DNA of 64,000 bases, taken from the NCBI RefSeq assembly GCF_001522545.3, contig NC_031768.1, forward strand, positions 87,356,431 to 87,420,430. The letters run 5' to 3'. Origin of the DNA: Parus major. Taxonomy: Eukaryota; Chordata; Aves; Passeriformes; Paridae. Positions 10,600 to 22,863 of this stretch are shown piece after piece. Numbering within the stretch: position 1 is the first letter of the stretch; the number at the start of each line of letters is the position of its first letter. The position numbers and the translations under genes were made by a program. Under the pieces are notes generated by a model. The model did not search any database. It was given only the letters and a program-made list of their open reading frames with translations, and had not been told where the DNA came from.

Positions 10600-12511
10600 G
10601 AAATGGAGAGACATAATGGTTTTTATTCATGGTGAAAAGAGGAGCGGCCTGAATAGAGAGTGTGAGAGGAGCAAGATGGGAGCCGTGCTTTTCATTCACA
10701 ACCTCACGTCGCTCGTTACTCTGAGCCAGCAAATAGCCATCCCCTTGGAGCACATCGGGGATAACGTGGCGAGTGCTGTGCAGAATCCTCTCTTACGAAT
10801 ACTGCAGCAACAAATCCTGCATTCCTCAGAACTGTGGCCATGTCCACATTCCACAAAAAGGTTGCCGTTCCAATTCCTCCTTCCAGGGTTTCACACCGTG
10901 TTTGCCACCAACACGAATCTCTGCAAGCAAGGCTCCCTCAAGGTTTGCTGAACTGACAATGGCCCTGGAAATGCAGCCTTTGGTAAGGTGTCCATCAGGT
11001 GTAGGGACTGCCTGTAAGGCTGCAGAAATACCCAGGGAGAGCCACAGCCCCAGCCCCCAGCCTTACAAACTCAGCCCTTGGGTTGTGCTTGCAGAGAAGC
11101 AGCATTAGGGACAAAAACCAGATCTGCAACGCAGTGTTTGTTCCAGACTCTTTTCTGTTCCTTTCCCCTCTGTGTTTGAGGGCAGCAATGCCTGACTTAT
11201 AATTTGGAAAAACCGAGAGAGCCCTACCATCTCTGGGACATTGCAGGAGTGGGAGGCTCACTGATATCAAGGAGACAGCAATTTATTTTATCCCAGATCT
11301 GGGGAAAAGAAGAAAGAAAAACAAGAAAAAACCCTAAGAGATGTTTACATTTCTGCCCTAGAAGCTCTTTACCTCCCTTTGCATCCTGACACTTGAGGTC
11401 ACCTCTGCACTCCAATCAAACACCAAGAGAGCCTCAGAGCGAAAGGAAAACACACCAGACAGGAAAGGCTTTCCAGACTGGAGGTCTCTGAAGGATGATT
11501 CAGGTTTGCAGAAGCAGCATCAGAGAGGTTGAGGCAGTGCCAACGAGGGCTTTGTGTGAACTTCAGCACTCACAGATGAGCTCTGAGCTGGTGACAGGAG
11601 GCTGTTTAAGCAGCTCACTTATGAACAACCTCCCTCTGAGAGGTTTGGCCCTGCTTAGCCCGTGCCCTGCCCATAGGACTTGTGTCCACCTCATGATCCT
11701 GCACTGTAGTGCTGTCGACAGTTCCCCTATTGTGAACGTTTTGGTTTCAGCCTCTGCAGACTGCAATTACTGTTTACAGAAGGGACTTCTGAAGAGCCTT
11801 CTGCATGCACACAGGCACGGGCCTCCTGTGAGAGGTCTTCTCAATACCAAGCAGTTTTGACACCTGCTGCAGCAAGAAGTCCTCTCTGCATTCCACACAT
11901 GAAGCATGCCACTGGGTCATTTTCCTCTGTCAGACTCCGAAATCCAAGGACATGGCTCCTGCCACGACTCAGGAGCTCGATTTCTCAACCACTTCTTGCA
12001 ACCTGCTATTTCCAGTCCTCTGGCACAGGTCCAGTCTGGCTCCTGCACATGGTGGGCCGGATGCAAGTCAACAGAAGCACCACTGAGGAAGCGTGCCCTG
12101 GGCTGGAGCTGGGATGAGTCAGTCCGCTCTCTTCCCTGTAATCCAGTGGAACTGAAGGCAACCAGCATTCCCCAGAGATGGTGACAGAGGTGTCATCCCC
12201 CTGCTTTCTGGAGATTCCCCACCATTGCTGTAGGTGCACACAAGTACCTACGCTTCACCTGTGATTCCCAGTAGCTGTCCAGGACCAGTGGTGACCCACA
12301 GCTGGCTTACAAAGTATCTTCCCTGCTTCTGCCAGCAGAGAACTGTGTGCACACGCTGTCCACGTGCTCAGCACAGCCAAGCAGCCCCATGGGTGCCTCC
12401 TGAACTCCTATGCTGTGCAGGAAGCCTGGGGTAAGTACTGCCTCTGCAGCAGCCAGGCATCGCTGTGGACTCTGGCCAGGAACCAACTGGCCATGTGCCA
12501 CAGGGGTTACT
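10600..12511. other. Intergenic, nothing recognised
   Basis: The sequence is unique-looking, with no supportable exon, RNA or mobile element. Open frames here are short and uncharacteristic. Confidence 0.5.
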
Positions 12512-12850
12512 ACAGAATCACAGAATATTCTGAGTTGGATGGGAACCATCAAGATCATCGAGTCCAGCTCCTGGCCCCGCACAGGACCATTACCAAGGAT
12601 CACACCCTGTGCCTGAGATCATTGTCCAAACACTTCTTGAACTCTGTCAGGCTTGGTGCTGTGGCTACTTTCCCGGAGAGCTCGTTCCAGTGCCCAACTA
12701 CCCCTTGAGTGAAAAACCTTTTTCCTGATATCCAGCCTAGACGCCCCCCTGACACAGGTCCAGGCCATTCCCAGGGGTCCCGTTACTGGTCCGCAGAGAG
12801 GAGGGATCAGTGCCTGCCCGTGGTGAGGAAGCTGTGCGGAGCGATGGGGC
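12512..12850 (-). mobile_element. CR1 LINE, 3' fragment
   Basis: The segment opens with the reverse complement of the avian CR1 3' end (CAGAATCACAGAAT), followed by the familiar 3' region phrases such as GAACTCTGTCAGGCTTGGTGC and CCTTTTTCCTGATATCCAGC. It matches the CR1 3' portion, inserted in minus orientation and 5'-truncated, as is usual for CR1. Its right end runs straight into the MLF2 CpG island. Confidence 0.85.
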
Positions 12851-12989
12851 CTGCCCGGTCCGTGTGTTAGCACCGCATCCTCCGGTCCCCTCTCCCGGGC
12901 TGCCCGGCGGGAGCCGCGGCCCGGGGGCGCCGCCCGCGGGGCCGCCAGGGGGCGCCGTCCGGCCCCGCCCCGCCCGCGCCCTCCCCCGG

Positions 12990-13058
12990 GGCGGTCGCGC
13001 ATGCGTGGAGCGGGCGGGGCGGAGGCAGCGCGGTCCGGGACGCGATGGGCGCGGAGGC
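12990..13058 (+). other. MLF2: MLF2 non-coding first exon (inferred)
   Basis: The first coding exon is preceded by a clear acceptor (CTCCGCAG, ending at 13269), so an upstream leader exon must exist. The best donor in the CpG island is GTGAGC at 13059. The start of this exon is a guess from the NRF1 site. It contains an ATG at 13045 that opens a short upstream frame. Confidence 0.45.
12997..13006 (+). promoter_or_regulatory. MLF2: NRF1 site GCGCATGCGT
   Basis: This is a near-palindromic match to the NRF1 consensus in the centre of the MLF2 CpG island, about 50 bases before the presumed first splice donor. Such sites commonly mark TATA-less housekeeping start regions. It supports transcription of MLF2 starting close to here. 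Confidence 0.55.
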
Positions 13059-13293
13059 GTGAGCGGCCCGGAGGCTCGGGCTGCGCCGAACCGGGACCGC
13101 CGACACCGGCAGGCACGGCTGGGCAGGGGCGCGGCGGGCGGGGCGGGACCGGGGGGAAGCGCTGCCATCACCTGCCCGGGCTGGCGGCGGGGCGGGGGGG
13201 CCGGTTCCGGCGCTCCGCCCCTCCCCGCCCTCAGCCCCGGCTGCGCTCACCGCCCTCTCCCCTCCGCAGAGGCCGCCCCCGAGCGAGGGAAGC

Positions 13294-16200
13294 ATGTTCC
13301 GGCTGATGAGGGATGGCGAGCCGGAGGACCCCATGTTTGCCATGTGAGTCGGGGTGGGCATCCTGCGGCGGGATGGGCGGCAGGGAGCGAGGGAAGGAGG
13401 GAGGGCTGCGGCAGGGACCGTCCCCGGGGAGGTGTGCGCTGCCCCCGCGTCCCAGCAGGCGGGCACAGGCCGGCCGGGCCCGGGGGAGCCGCTGCAGCGC
13501 AGCTGTCTGGGGACAAACACAAACATCCTCTGGAGGGGCAGCGCGGCGGATAACAGGGATCGCGATATTGGAGCGTGGTCTTGCAGGAAAGCGTAATAAA
13601 GTAGGCCAAAAGGCGTCGCAGCTGACTGAGAGGGAGAGAGGGCTGGAATAACTAATCTTTTTCTTTGCGCAAGGATTATTTATTTATTTATTTATTTTCC
13701 TTATGCAAAGTAGGGTTGCAGTTGAGGTAGATAAAATCTGCTGCTCTGTCCAGTGTTTGTTGCTGTTCTGCACAGGAAGTCATTAATGGAGCTGGAGAAG
13801 GCTGCTGAAGCAGTTGTCAAGTTGTGAGGAACAAAGTAAAGAGAAGACAACGAGTAGTTTTGAAACACAAGTATTGAAATCTAACAAAGGTCCCAAGAAC
13901 TCTTCCTGGGATTCCTTTCACTGAATGTTTTTGTTTCTGTCCTCAGTACAGAAATTGGATGCTATTGATAAATTTTGGCAGTGACACTAAGTTGGCAGCC
14001 CTTGCCAAAGTGGATAAGGAACAGACTGTAATACAGGAAGAATTTGATTATGTTAAACAAGACACTACTAGAAATTTGGTGAAATTCATGCACATAGAAG
14101 AATAATCCATTTTTTGCTTATGAAATCAGTAGTAAGCAAGAATTTTATCAGCTGTGAGCAAATTAGCAGGAGAGGAGACCTTGATGTCCCAGTTAGTCAT
14201 CGAATGACAGTGCGTTCTCATTAACTTGGCAGGTATGAGTCTAGCTTTTACTATGGGAAGCATTTCCAGTAGAGACAGAAAAGTACTGGTTTGCAGTGGT
14301 TACTTCTGTGATCTTAGGAATAGTCTTGTGCTGTAGAGGTCATTACTGCTCAAGAGGGATAATTGCAGACTGTAAGATGTGCAGGAAAAAAGCTATGGTA
14401 TTTCCCAGAAGTTTTTTATTGTGGCCACCGTATTCTGTGACTATTTATCCTTAACTTCCTTTTCCTCCTCTTGTTTCACTAACACATGTGAATGCCTGCA
14501 TGCCTCAGAGTGGAGGCTGCAAAAGAAGGGAAAACCAGTTAGGGATCCCAGTTATTGTTTCCTTTCTCCCTCAAATCTGGAAAAGCTGCATGTGGTCTCA
14601 ACCCCTGGGGGGCAGGGGGGTGTCAGGCCATGCGGTCCATTCGGGAGGCTCCAGTCTTGTATTTCCCTGTTTGTGTCCATGTACATGCAGGGGTGAGAGG
14701 ACCATATGTAGGGTCTCCTGCTCCCTGGTGCCGTTAAGCATAGCCCTCACTTTGCAGCCAGGAAGGTCTTGGTGCACCTCCCTACAAAAGATGTTCGAGC
14801 AGTGAGGTTGTGGAGTGGCCTTGGCCATACTTTGCTCCAGAGCAGTACTGGAAGCAGAACACCAACCTACTTCTGAGCAGACAGTACTGAGAGATTAGTA
14901 CCTGAGAGGGCTTCTGTAGTATAAAACCTACTATCACAAGAAATGTGATGGAATCCAGAGGTCCCCTCCAGCCCTAGTAATCACCATAGACACCACAGAC
15001 TTCTCAGGATTCTGAATTTTCAGTTTGGTAAGGAATGTACAGTTGTGTCAGGAACAACTCAGAGCTGGGAGGAATGGATTATATGGGGCTTTGTCCTCAC
15101 CATTGTTCTCTCCCACCTCTCCAAAAGGGATCCCTTTGCCATCCACCGGCAGCACATGAACCGCATGCTCTCCGGGAGTTTCGGGTTCGGGCCGCTCCTG
15201 GGCATCACGGATGGGACCACACCTGGGGCTCGCCAGGCTGGCCGCAGGATGCAGGTAACAGAGGGGCTGAGTACAGGCTGGAATTTCTCAAACTGCCCAG
15301 TCAGCTTCTGTCTCCCACTCTTCCTGGCTTGGGCACCCCCCTCTCCTCCACTCAGGTGGTGGGTGCAGAATAAATCTCTTAGGCAGTGGTGTTCTGGTCC
15401 TCTTTACCCCACCTGTATTAATGTGTTGAACACAACTGCGTTCTAGTTTGGATGGGAGGAAAGGCATAAATATGTGTTGTTTCTCAAGGATGTGAATTCA
15501 TATAATGGGGAAAAATTTAGGAGCATCACCTGGTTTCTTAGGGGTGTTATAGCTTGAACCCCCAGGAATCCATTGGAGCCTTTGTTGATCTGTTTGTAGA
15601 GCCTGAGTGTTCCCCGTTCTGTTTCTGAGAAAGATTAGTGTGTTCTGATGAGGATCTTGTGTTTGGCTGTTGCAAAGTCATTCTCTGTTCTGTTTTTTTG
15701 TTCTCCTGGCAGGCAGGAGCCGTTTCACCCTTTGGGATGCTCGGCATGGTAAGTTTTCTGTTTTTCTGGGTCAGATTAGAGGCTTTCCAAGTAGTGGCTC
15801 CATACTGAGATTCATCAGCACTGTGTGTAACCAGTGCTAAAATGTAGCCATCTGTAAGCATGACCAGCTACCCTACCAGGTAGGGAGGATGGGAATGTCT
15901 GAGGAGACCAGGATGAGCTTTAGATTTATAGTAAATGAAATAGGGAAGAGGGTGTTGAACTGAAACTGGAAGCATCTGGTTTCTCTTGGACCTCTCATTG
16001 AGTTGCTTTATGACTTCAGGCCTTTACCTTGTTTCTCCTCTAATGCTTTAATCCTGTCCCTGAGCTGTTTTTGAAGAGAGAGTCCAGCTCTGTGTATATG
16101 GAGAAGCTGTATTTGCACCTTGACCAGAGAAAAGCCATAAAGCTGTTACAGCACAATATTTCATGGGAATTGGGACAGTTAATATCTGGGAAGAGCAGGT

Positions 16201-18495
16201 AGTCCCTTAATAACCTCATATGTCTGAAAAGAAGCTGCAGATCTGGAGGTAATGGAGGGGCTGTGAGGATGTGAGGAAAGGACTTGGCCATCAGTAGGCA
16301 GAGGGGATTATTGCACCTCCTTTGCCAGTGGTGGCGGCTGGAGAAGCCAGCGGAATGCTTCAGATAAACAGGGCTGGAATGGGAATGGCTGTGTGTACGT
16401 GAGAACACCGTGCTCAGAGCGTGCTGATCTCCATCTTCCACTGAAATAATACAGTGGAAATAGGTTAGTCCAGATCCAGCAACTTTAGCTGTCTTGCTCT
16501 GCAGAATTACCTCAATGAAAAAGATTTTAGCGTCCCAGAATTTTTGTAGCTCAGAGGAGGATTAATAAGACTACAAACACATAGACTTCAAAGCATAATA
16601 ACATTGTGTGTGAGTACTGCTCTGCTGGAAATGAGAACAAGAGGCTACTCGAGGAAATGAAAAAGAAAGAAATCAGCAAGTTTGAACTGACATTGTAATT
16701 TTGTTTACATATTGCACAATTAACCTGTGAGACCTGCTGGCCCAGGGTGTTACTGCAGCATTCAGGTTTACAGGATGGAAAACGCAGGTGTTTGTAGGGG
16801 AAGATCAGAAAATTTGTTGTTATGCTAGAAAGAAAACAATCAGAGGAAACTTCCTTAAGATCAGTGTTAGTGCAAATGCTGCAATTTCTTCTCCTAACTT
16901 TGCTGAGCCCCCAGGCTCACAAGCCCCAGTGCATCGGTAGTTGGATCCAAACTAAAAGAACAACCTTTGCCAGAACACTGGGCAATGCAACCTGAGAGAA
17001 TGGAGAGAACAGCCATACCAAATTCTGGGGATCTTTTTTCCTGTGAAAAAAATCAAGGTTGTTCTTCTTAGGCAGCAGGTTTTCTTGCAAATGGTTTGTT
17101 GCTCTTTCCTCGTGTCTCTTCCCAGAGTGACTACTCTTGTGTTCTCTTTTCCTTTTTATCAGGCAGGTGGCTTTATAGATATGTTTGGGATGATGAACGA
17201 CATGATTGGAAACATGGTAAGGACCCTCCATGTTCAGTATTGAGGGGAGTGCTGAGGGTGCTTCTGCAGTCCCTCTAGTGCCTCTCGTCTTACTGTGCTG
17301 CTTGGGATGGACAGAGCCACACCTGCCAAGGCGGCAGAGCCTGTAAGCTTTGCTTCATTGCTGGGAGTCAGTGACAGAGCTTGTTCCTGAGTGCAGGGAG
17401 AGGAGAGGGGTGAGGAAGGAAGTGTGGGGGTGGACTTGTTTAGCAAGAAATAAGTATTAATTTAACAGGAAGATGTATTCTCCAGAAAAATGGATTCATG
17501 GGGATTATCTTCTTCCTATTGTAACTTCTTCCTAATTTGCTGTATAGAGAGAATTACATGCCATCTCTTCTTCCCTCCCATCCCTTCTTTCCACCATTCC
17601 CCATTCCTTCTTGCAGGAGCATATGACAAGTGGTGCTAACTGCCAGACATTTACCTCCTCAACTGTCATCTCTTATTCCAACCTGGGTGATGGGCCCAAA
17701 GTCTATCAGGAGACCTCAGAAATGCGTTCAGCACCTGGTGGGGTAAGGAGGAGGCTGTGAGAGGGTGGGCTTCATTTGGTGGCTTTGTGGGTGGCCGCCC
17801 ACAGTACTTTGGCTTTGCAGTCAGCTGCAGTTCGAGGAGCACATTGTGCTCTTGTGACTCACTGAGCCGTGCCAAGGGCGCCTGGGAGGAAATGGGAAGT
17901 GCTGGCAGTGGGGAATCCATTCTTCCCTCTTCCTAACGTTGCGCCTGACGTCCTGGGAGGGGTGGCAGTGCAAATTGGCTGAAATACTGGAGGCAGGAAT
18001 CAGGGTGCCTTAGAAGGCTGGGAGAAGGAATGAAAATGTTGATTCTATGTGGGAATCTGCCCCCAGATCCGTGAGACAAGACGAACTGTAAGGGACTCAG
18101 ACAGTGGCTTGGAACAGATGTCGATTGGACACCACATCAGGGAGAGAGCCCATATCATGCAGCGGTCCCGGAACCATCGCACAGGTGACCAGGAGGAGAG
18201 GCAGGACTACATCAACATGGATGAAAGTGAGTAGCGCCCGTGTTCTCCTCCCTGCAAAGCCAGGTGCCGCTTCCCCACCTGCTCCTCCCCACCGAGCTTA
18301 TTGTCTCCCTGTGCAGGTGACGCAGCCGCGTTTGACGACGAGTGGCGGCGAGAGACGTCCCGGTTCCGGCCGCAGCGGGGCCTGGATTACCGGCGTCATG
18401 AAGGCAGCGGTGGCCGGCGGGCCGAGGGAACTCGTCTTGCCATCCAGGGCCCTGAGGATTCTCCCTCCAGACAGTCCCGCCGGTACGACTGGTGA
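13294..18495 (+). CDS. MLF2: Myeloid leukemia factor 2, seven coding exons
   Basis: Coding exons are 13294-13343, 15128-15254, 15713-15748, 17163-17216, 17617-17742, 18067-18226 and 18317-18495. They total 732 nt for 243 residues (human 248). Every intron is GT-AG and phases agree. It begins [17 protein letters not shown] and contains the family core [18 protein letters not shown] at residues 72-89. A basic/acidic stretch with [17 protein letters not shown] follows, and it ends [11 protein letters not shown]. The family (Mlf1IP domain) comprises nuclear/cytoplasmic proteins related to MLF1, which interacts with 14-3-3 proteins; the MLF2 mechanism is less clear, with reports linking it to nuclear-pore and protein-quality-control condensates. 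MLF1 is excluded by the overall sequence and by the PTMS/COPS7A neighbourhood. It diverges from PTMS and converges with COPS7A. The upstream exon may impose a short overlapping upstream frame. Confidence 0.97.
13675..13698 (+). repeat. (TATT)n microsatellite
   Basis: Five to six copies of a tetranucleotide occur in the first MLF2 coding-region intron. This is a simple repeat, likely length-polymorphic. Confidence 0.9.
13955..14110 (+). mobile_element. Old CR1 fragment (tentative)
   Basis: The stretch AAATTTTGGCAGTGACACTA and its continuation resemble the CR1 reverse-transcriptase region that normally reads 'AAGTTTGCAGACGACACCAA'. Divergence is high, and the boundaries are estimates. It lies in an MLF2 intron. 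Confidence 0.45.
14925..14985 (+). mobile_element. CR1 3'-end scrap (tentative)
   Basis: The phrase GGAATCCAGAGGTCCCCTCC followed by AGCCCTAGTAATC is like the last 40-50 bases of plus-oriented CR1 copies. The usual terminal octamer repeat is lost. It lies in an MLF2 intron. Confidence 0.4.
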
Positions 18496-19665
18496 ACTCG
18501 GAGCAGACCTTGTGGGGGGTGCAGTGTGGCCACCCCCAAATCTACCTACACGCTCTTGTGAGTCTTAACAAGTTCCTTCCTTGTCTTCTGCCTCTGAACC
18601 ACAGGGTCATTTTTTTCCTTTGCACTAACCTTACATTATTTTGAAGTTTTGGTTGCAAAGGGGTTTTCCCGCTTTGAGAAAGCAGAGGAAGGTGTGAATT
18701 TTGAGAAGATGCTGTGCTGAACAGGAAGATGGAAGCTGTTTAAGTTAGCTTTGTCATGAACAAAAGACCTGTAGTGTCAGCCTTAACTGATGGCTGAAAT
18801 AGTATGACATGATGTAGGATTGCAATCTGTGGAGTGTTTATATTGTCATTCTATAGAACTTAGAGACTATTTGCTGTCCATCCAGTTTGAAATATAAGTG
18901 CTGGTGTCTGGTCTCCTGTGCTTTGAATAGGGCTCACTAGGATGTGATCTAATGCTTGAAAAGGGACATTTTCCCTTTTTTTTGATGTCTAGACATCAGG
19001 TTTAAACATGTCTTTATCTGTCTTCTCCTTTCTAGGCACCACTTATTCTTTTTATGTCTTCTGTTTCCTTTCCTCCCAGGTACAGACAGTGAAACTCTGA
19101 AGCCCCTTCAAAGCACCACTTGGACCCTCCTCAAATTTAGTATTAACCTCCCTCCCACTTAAGAATTTAAACAAAGCAACTAATCTTCTGCATTGCTCTT
19201 TTTCACCCCATTTGGGTGCTGCAGTGGGGCATGGGAAATCTCACTGATGTGCAAGGAACACATTAACTGCCCATTCCCTCTCTGCTGTCCCTTGGCTCTG
19301 TTCTTTCTGCCAGTAGTGCTGGGCATGAGGAGCTGCCACCTTGCCTCTTCCATCCTTTCCACTCTTTTTGTGCTGGGTTGGGCTGGTTCGGAACTTTGTG
19401 TTTAGTCCCCTGTGAAAGGAATACGAGGGAATTCTGCTGGAACCCCCTGTCAGTCCCCTCACCGGGACAGAGGCTTCGATTCCCCTGCTGCTCCTTGGTG
19501 CATCTGTGGAGAAGCAGAAGGATGTGTGCGTTGGAGAAGGGAGGAGCAGAACAAAAGCTGGATCAGCCTGTGGGCCCCCGACCCCTCTTCAGTCAGCTCC
19601 CCCACTTTTTTAATTTGTGAAACTTGTAACTAGATGTTTACTGAATAAACAAACTCTAAAGAATT
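18496..19665 (+). other. MLF2: MLF2 3' untranslated region
   Basis: About 1.17 kb follows the MLF2 stop and ends just past AATAAA at 19644-19649. There is no in-register open frame and no transposon insertion. The end of the transcript is inferred from the hexamer. Confidence 0.75.
19644..19649 (+). terminator. MLF2: MLF2 poly(A) signal AATAAA
   Basis: This canonical hexamer lies about 1.15 kb past the stop. A T-rich stretch precedes it and GT-containing sequence (TTGGTGG) follows within 20-25 bases, as expected of a functional end. Confidence 0.75.
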
Positions 19666-19669
19666 GGTG

Positions 19670-20470
19670 GATCAGTCTTTACCTTCAGCTGACCTAATTG
19701 TGCCTGCTGAGGAATTAAGTAACCTCTTTCACATCATTGGAAAATTGCTGAGGAGAAGCTTGGTGTTAAATTCTAAGGCTTTGTTTTCTTCTAGAAAATA
19801 GCCTGGTAGCTTTCCCATGTAGTCACAGAGTGAGATGATGCTCAACATGGAAATTGTGGAAGACCCAAGAACTCACCGTTTGCAAAAAATGCCAATTGCT
19901 GTAGTTTTGCTGTGCACTCAAGGGAAAGTGGTTGGTCTTTCTTACTGCCTGGTCAGCTGTGCAGCCCTGAATTGGGCCTCTGGGGTTCCTGCACAGACAG
20001 GGAATACTTCCATTATTTTCTTATTATATCACTGCAACTGCAGCTGGCGTTGTGAATGACCTTTTCTTAACTTCTTCAGTGTTAGGTGAAAATTGTGAGG
20101 CATTAGGAATATAGGACCAGGGAAGATCTCCTGGCTTCTTGGCCATTTTCATGCTCTGGCACACGCCCTTACACAAACCTTTTCTACAGTTTATTTGGAA
20201 CAAAAGGCAGGAAATCAATCCATGACTTGGAAGTGGTGTGCTGGGATCTTGTGGCGTATCCCTCAGTTGTACATGTGGGCACTAACAGAGAGACACACCT
20301 TGCTGGGGACTCACTGTCCTGCCCTGAAAAAATGACACAGCATCCACCCTCTAGAAGCTCAGGGCAGAGTTTGTATGTGTTACACCCTTCAAGGAAGTGC
20401 AGAACAGAGACGTGGCTGATGGCAAGCTCTGTGCCCACTTCCCCGTGCTGTTTTGTCCCATGGCAAACCC
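19670..20470. other. Intergenic, nothing recognised
   Basis: This is the stretch between the MLF2 end and the first CR1 scrap. No gene, RNA or repeat is supported. Confidence 0.5.
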
Positions 20471-20477
20471 CAGTAGG

Positions 20478-20545
20478 AGTCACAGAAGAGTTTGGTTTGG
20501 AAGGGACTTCAAAGACAGCAGCCTGCTGTCCCTGGCAGTGGAGTG
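20478..20545 (-). mobile_element. CR1 3'-end fragment
   Basis: GTCACAGAAGAGTTTGGTTT, followed by GGAAGGGACTTCAAAGA, is the diverged reverse complement of the CR1 3' end. The copy is only about 65 bases long. Confidence 0.6.
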
Positions 20546-20549
20546 ACTT

Positions 20550-22480
20550 TCTGGAGGTGTCATAGTCAAGGCAAGCCCTGAAGAGAGCAAAGCTGAGGGA
20601 GGAGCTACACAGAAAAAAGCAGGGCTTGGGAGAGGTTTTGTGGAAGTAATCTTGGGGTTGTCAGACTGTGAAACAGGGGACTGCAACAACAGCAGCCCTC
20701 ATCTCTGGCAGTCTTGAGTGAAAGATGTGGCACCTGGTGCTTCCATCCAGTGAAGAACCAGCTGAGCTCAGAAAGGTGCTCACAGCATGGAGATGGTGGC
20801 AGTAACCAGCCACCAGGTCCTGGCCAGGCTTTGGGGTGATGTCTGAGATGGAGAACAGGAAGGTGGCCATGGTGTTGGTGGGGATTAACATTGACCTTTG
20901 ATCGTGAGGATCCATTCCTCTTTGGGCATGGATTTCCTAATCTTGATCTAATCCCAAATCCTTTTATCTGGGTTCAACCTTTGCTCCCTGTTGGGTGCTG
21001 TCCTGCTTACAGATTTAGGTAGGACCCTTGCGTGCTCTTCCGTCCACAGTGGGAGGGTGATTTACCTGAGCCTTGTTACCTGCTGTACAGTCATTCCCAA
21101 GGTCTCAGCCTTCTCCAGGGGCAGCAAGGCACTGGTGGTATGGGAATATGCAACAGAAGTTCAGTGAGAGGAGACTTTTGTGTTAAGACAGGAGCCTGGG
21201 GGAGGGTTTTAGAGATCCCAAACCAGGAAGTAAGCAAAGTATATTGAGAGGGCGACCCTTTTGCTTCTCCCAGGCTGACACTTCTGAGTTCAGAAAGCAG
21301 GATTTTCTTTTTCCAAAGAAGGGAACACACCTACTCTGGGGTTAATTTTTTCATATTAGTTTCAGTTTCAAGTGAAATGGTTTCTGCTTAAAAGCAATGT
21401 ACCTCCTGTATCAGTGCAGGGGAAGGGCTGGGATGAGACTCTTCCATTTCTGAAGTGTCTCTGACAGCTGTGCCAGAAGGATGGAGAAAGTTGGATGTTC
21501 TCAACATAAAAATCAAACAGTATTTATTTCAACTGGGCAAGGTGCGGTTCCAAGTCATCCATCCAAGGGAGACAGGATCCCTTCTGGCTCCTTCTCCCTT
21601 AGCTGTCACCTTCAAATTGTGTGAATTGAAGCACCAAATCAGTGCAGTTCAGTGATGCTCCTGGATCTTCCTACGGAGCAAGTAGGGCACCTGAAGTGAG
21701 ACACAGGGGCCTGACACACTTTAAAGAGACAGAGAGAAGGGGAGGTGAGTAAAACAAGGTGGAGAGAGACTGGAAACTCTAATAGGAAGATGGATAGTGT
21801 AACCTTGGATGAGAATGGACCAATCTACACACAACCAGAAACTTAGATGGTTTTGTTTATTGTATATTCAGTTTTCCATAATTGAAAATATATCATGAAA
21901 ATGAAACCCATTAGGCCTAGTGGGAACTTTGTCCTTAGATATTTTTTGTGGCTAACCCTGGAGGTCTGTGCATCTTTCACTGTACTTTTTGAAGTATTGT
22001 AAAATACCGGGGGAATTGTAGAATACTGGGGAGAAAGAAGTCTGGGAAAGTTAACCTGGTGCCAATACTTGTAAATAAAAAAATCAGATGATACCCACAC
22101 CTGTAAAACAGGGAAAATGACATTAAATCAAGAGATGTGAAATGCATTAAATTTAAAAATGAATATTTGTGCCTTCGTGTTTATAATATGTGACCTCACT
22201 TCTCAAAATTGTTGCTGTCCAACAACTGTGATAATTTCTGATTAAATTATGGGTTGTGTTAACAAAGGCACTACAGCAACCCAGAGTCAGAGGTTACAAC
22301 AGCATGAGACATTCTATCTGGCCACACGAGACTATGTTCTGATGTAAAATAAGGTAGTAATTATTAAAACAACAAAAGGGCCAATATTATAAATTTTAGT
22401 TCACTGATAGATTTCAAGTAATGAGGGGGAAAAAAGACTGTAGAATATGAAATTATTTCCAGTAGGATGTTGTTGTGAAA
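20550..22480. other. Intergenic, nothing recognised
   Basis: The sequence is unique-looking and AT-rich towards the right. No exon or RNA gene could be supported. Confidence 0.5.
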
Positions 22481-22484
22481 CTAA

Positions 22485-22590
22485 TGCTCATTAGTAACTT
22501 GATTAATGATCTGAAGGAAGGTATTAAACCAGTGCTGATGAAGCTTTCAGAGGATACAAAGAACAATGAAAGTAATAAATGTTGGAAAAA
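22485..22590 (+). mobile_element. Old CR1 fragment (tentative)
   Basis: The words 'AACTTGATTAATGATCTGAA' and 'GAAGCTTTCAGAGGATACAA' match the layout of the CR1 coding region, where an aspartate-rich 'ND..DG' segment precedes 'KFADDTK'. Identity is low, so the copy is old. Confidence 0.45.
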
Positions 22591-22863
22591 GATGAGATGT
22601 ACTGAACAGTCAGTAACTATTGGTGTGTTTATTTATAAACAGTAGGTATTTTTGGCTGTACTGAATGCAGAAAAGACATTCACCCAGAGACATAAGCATA
22701 GTCTGTGCTCTTTCAAGATGGAGAACTCCAAAAGGAATTGGGATTGGAAGACAACCAAGGAAATCAATGGTACTTGCTTAATTCTTTCTCTGTGCAGATG
22801 GGTTCCACTGGGATGCATTAGCCTGTGTTCACCAAGAGCAGAGGTAAAAACTCTCCCCTTTGA

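Larger units (their letters stand above)
12860..13570. promoter_or_regulatory. MLF2: CpG island promoter of MLF2
   Basis: The sequence is dense in GC and CpG, spanning the presumed MLF2 first exon and first coding exon. It carries repeated CCCCGCCC GC boxes around 12962-12985 and has no TATA box. It looks like a housekeeping promoter. Confidence 0.85.

Noticed and set aside
12810..13553. 247-codon plus frame over the MLF2 CpG island
   Set aside because: It is an Ala/Gly/Arg/Pro-rich composition artefact in the wrong frame for MLF2, crossing the splice sites.
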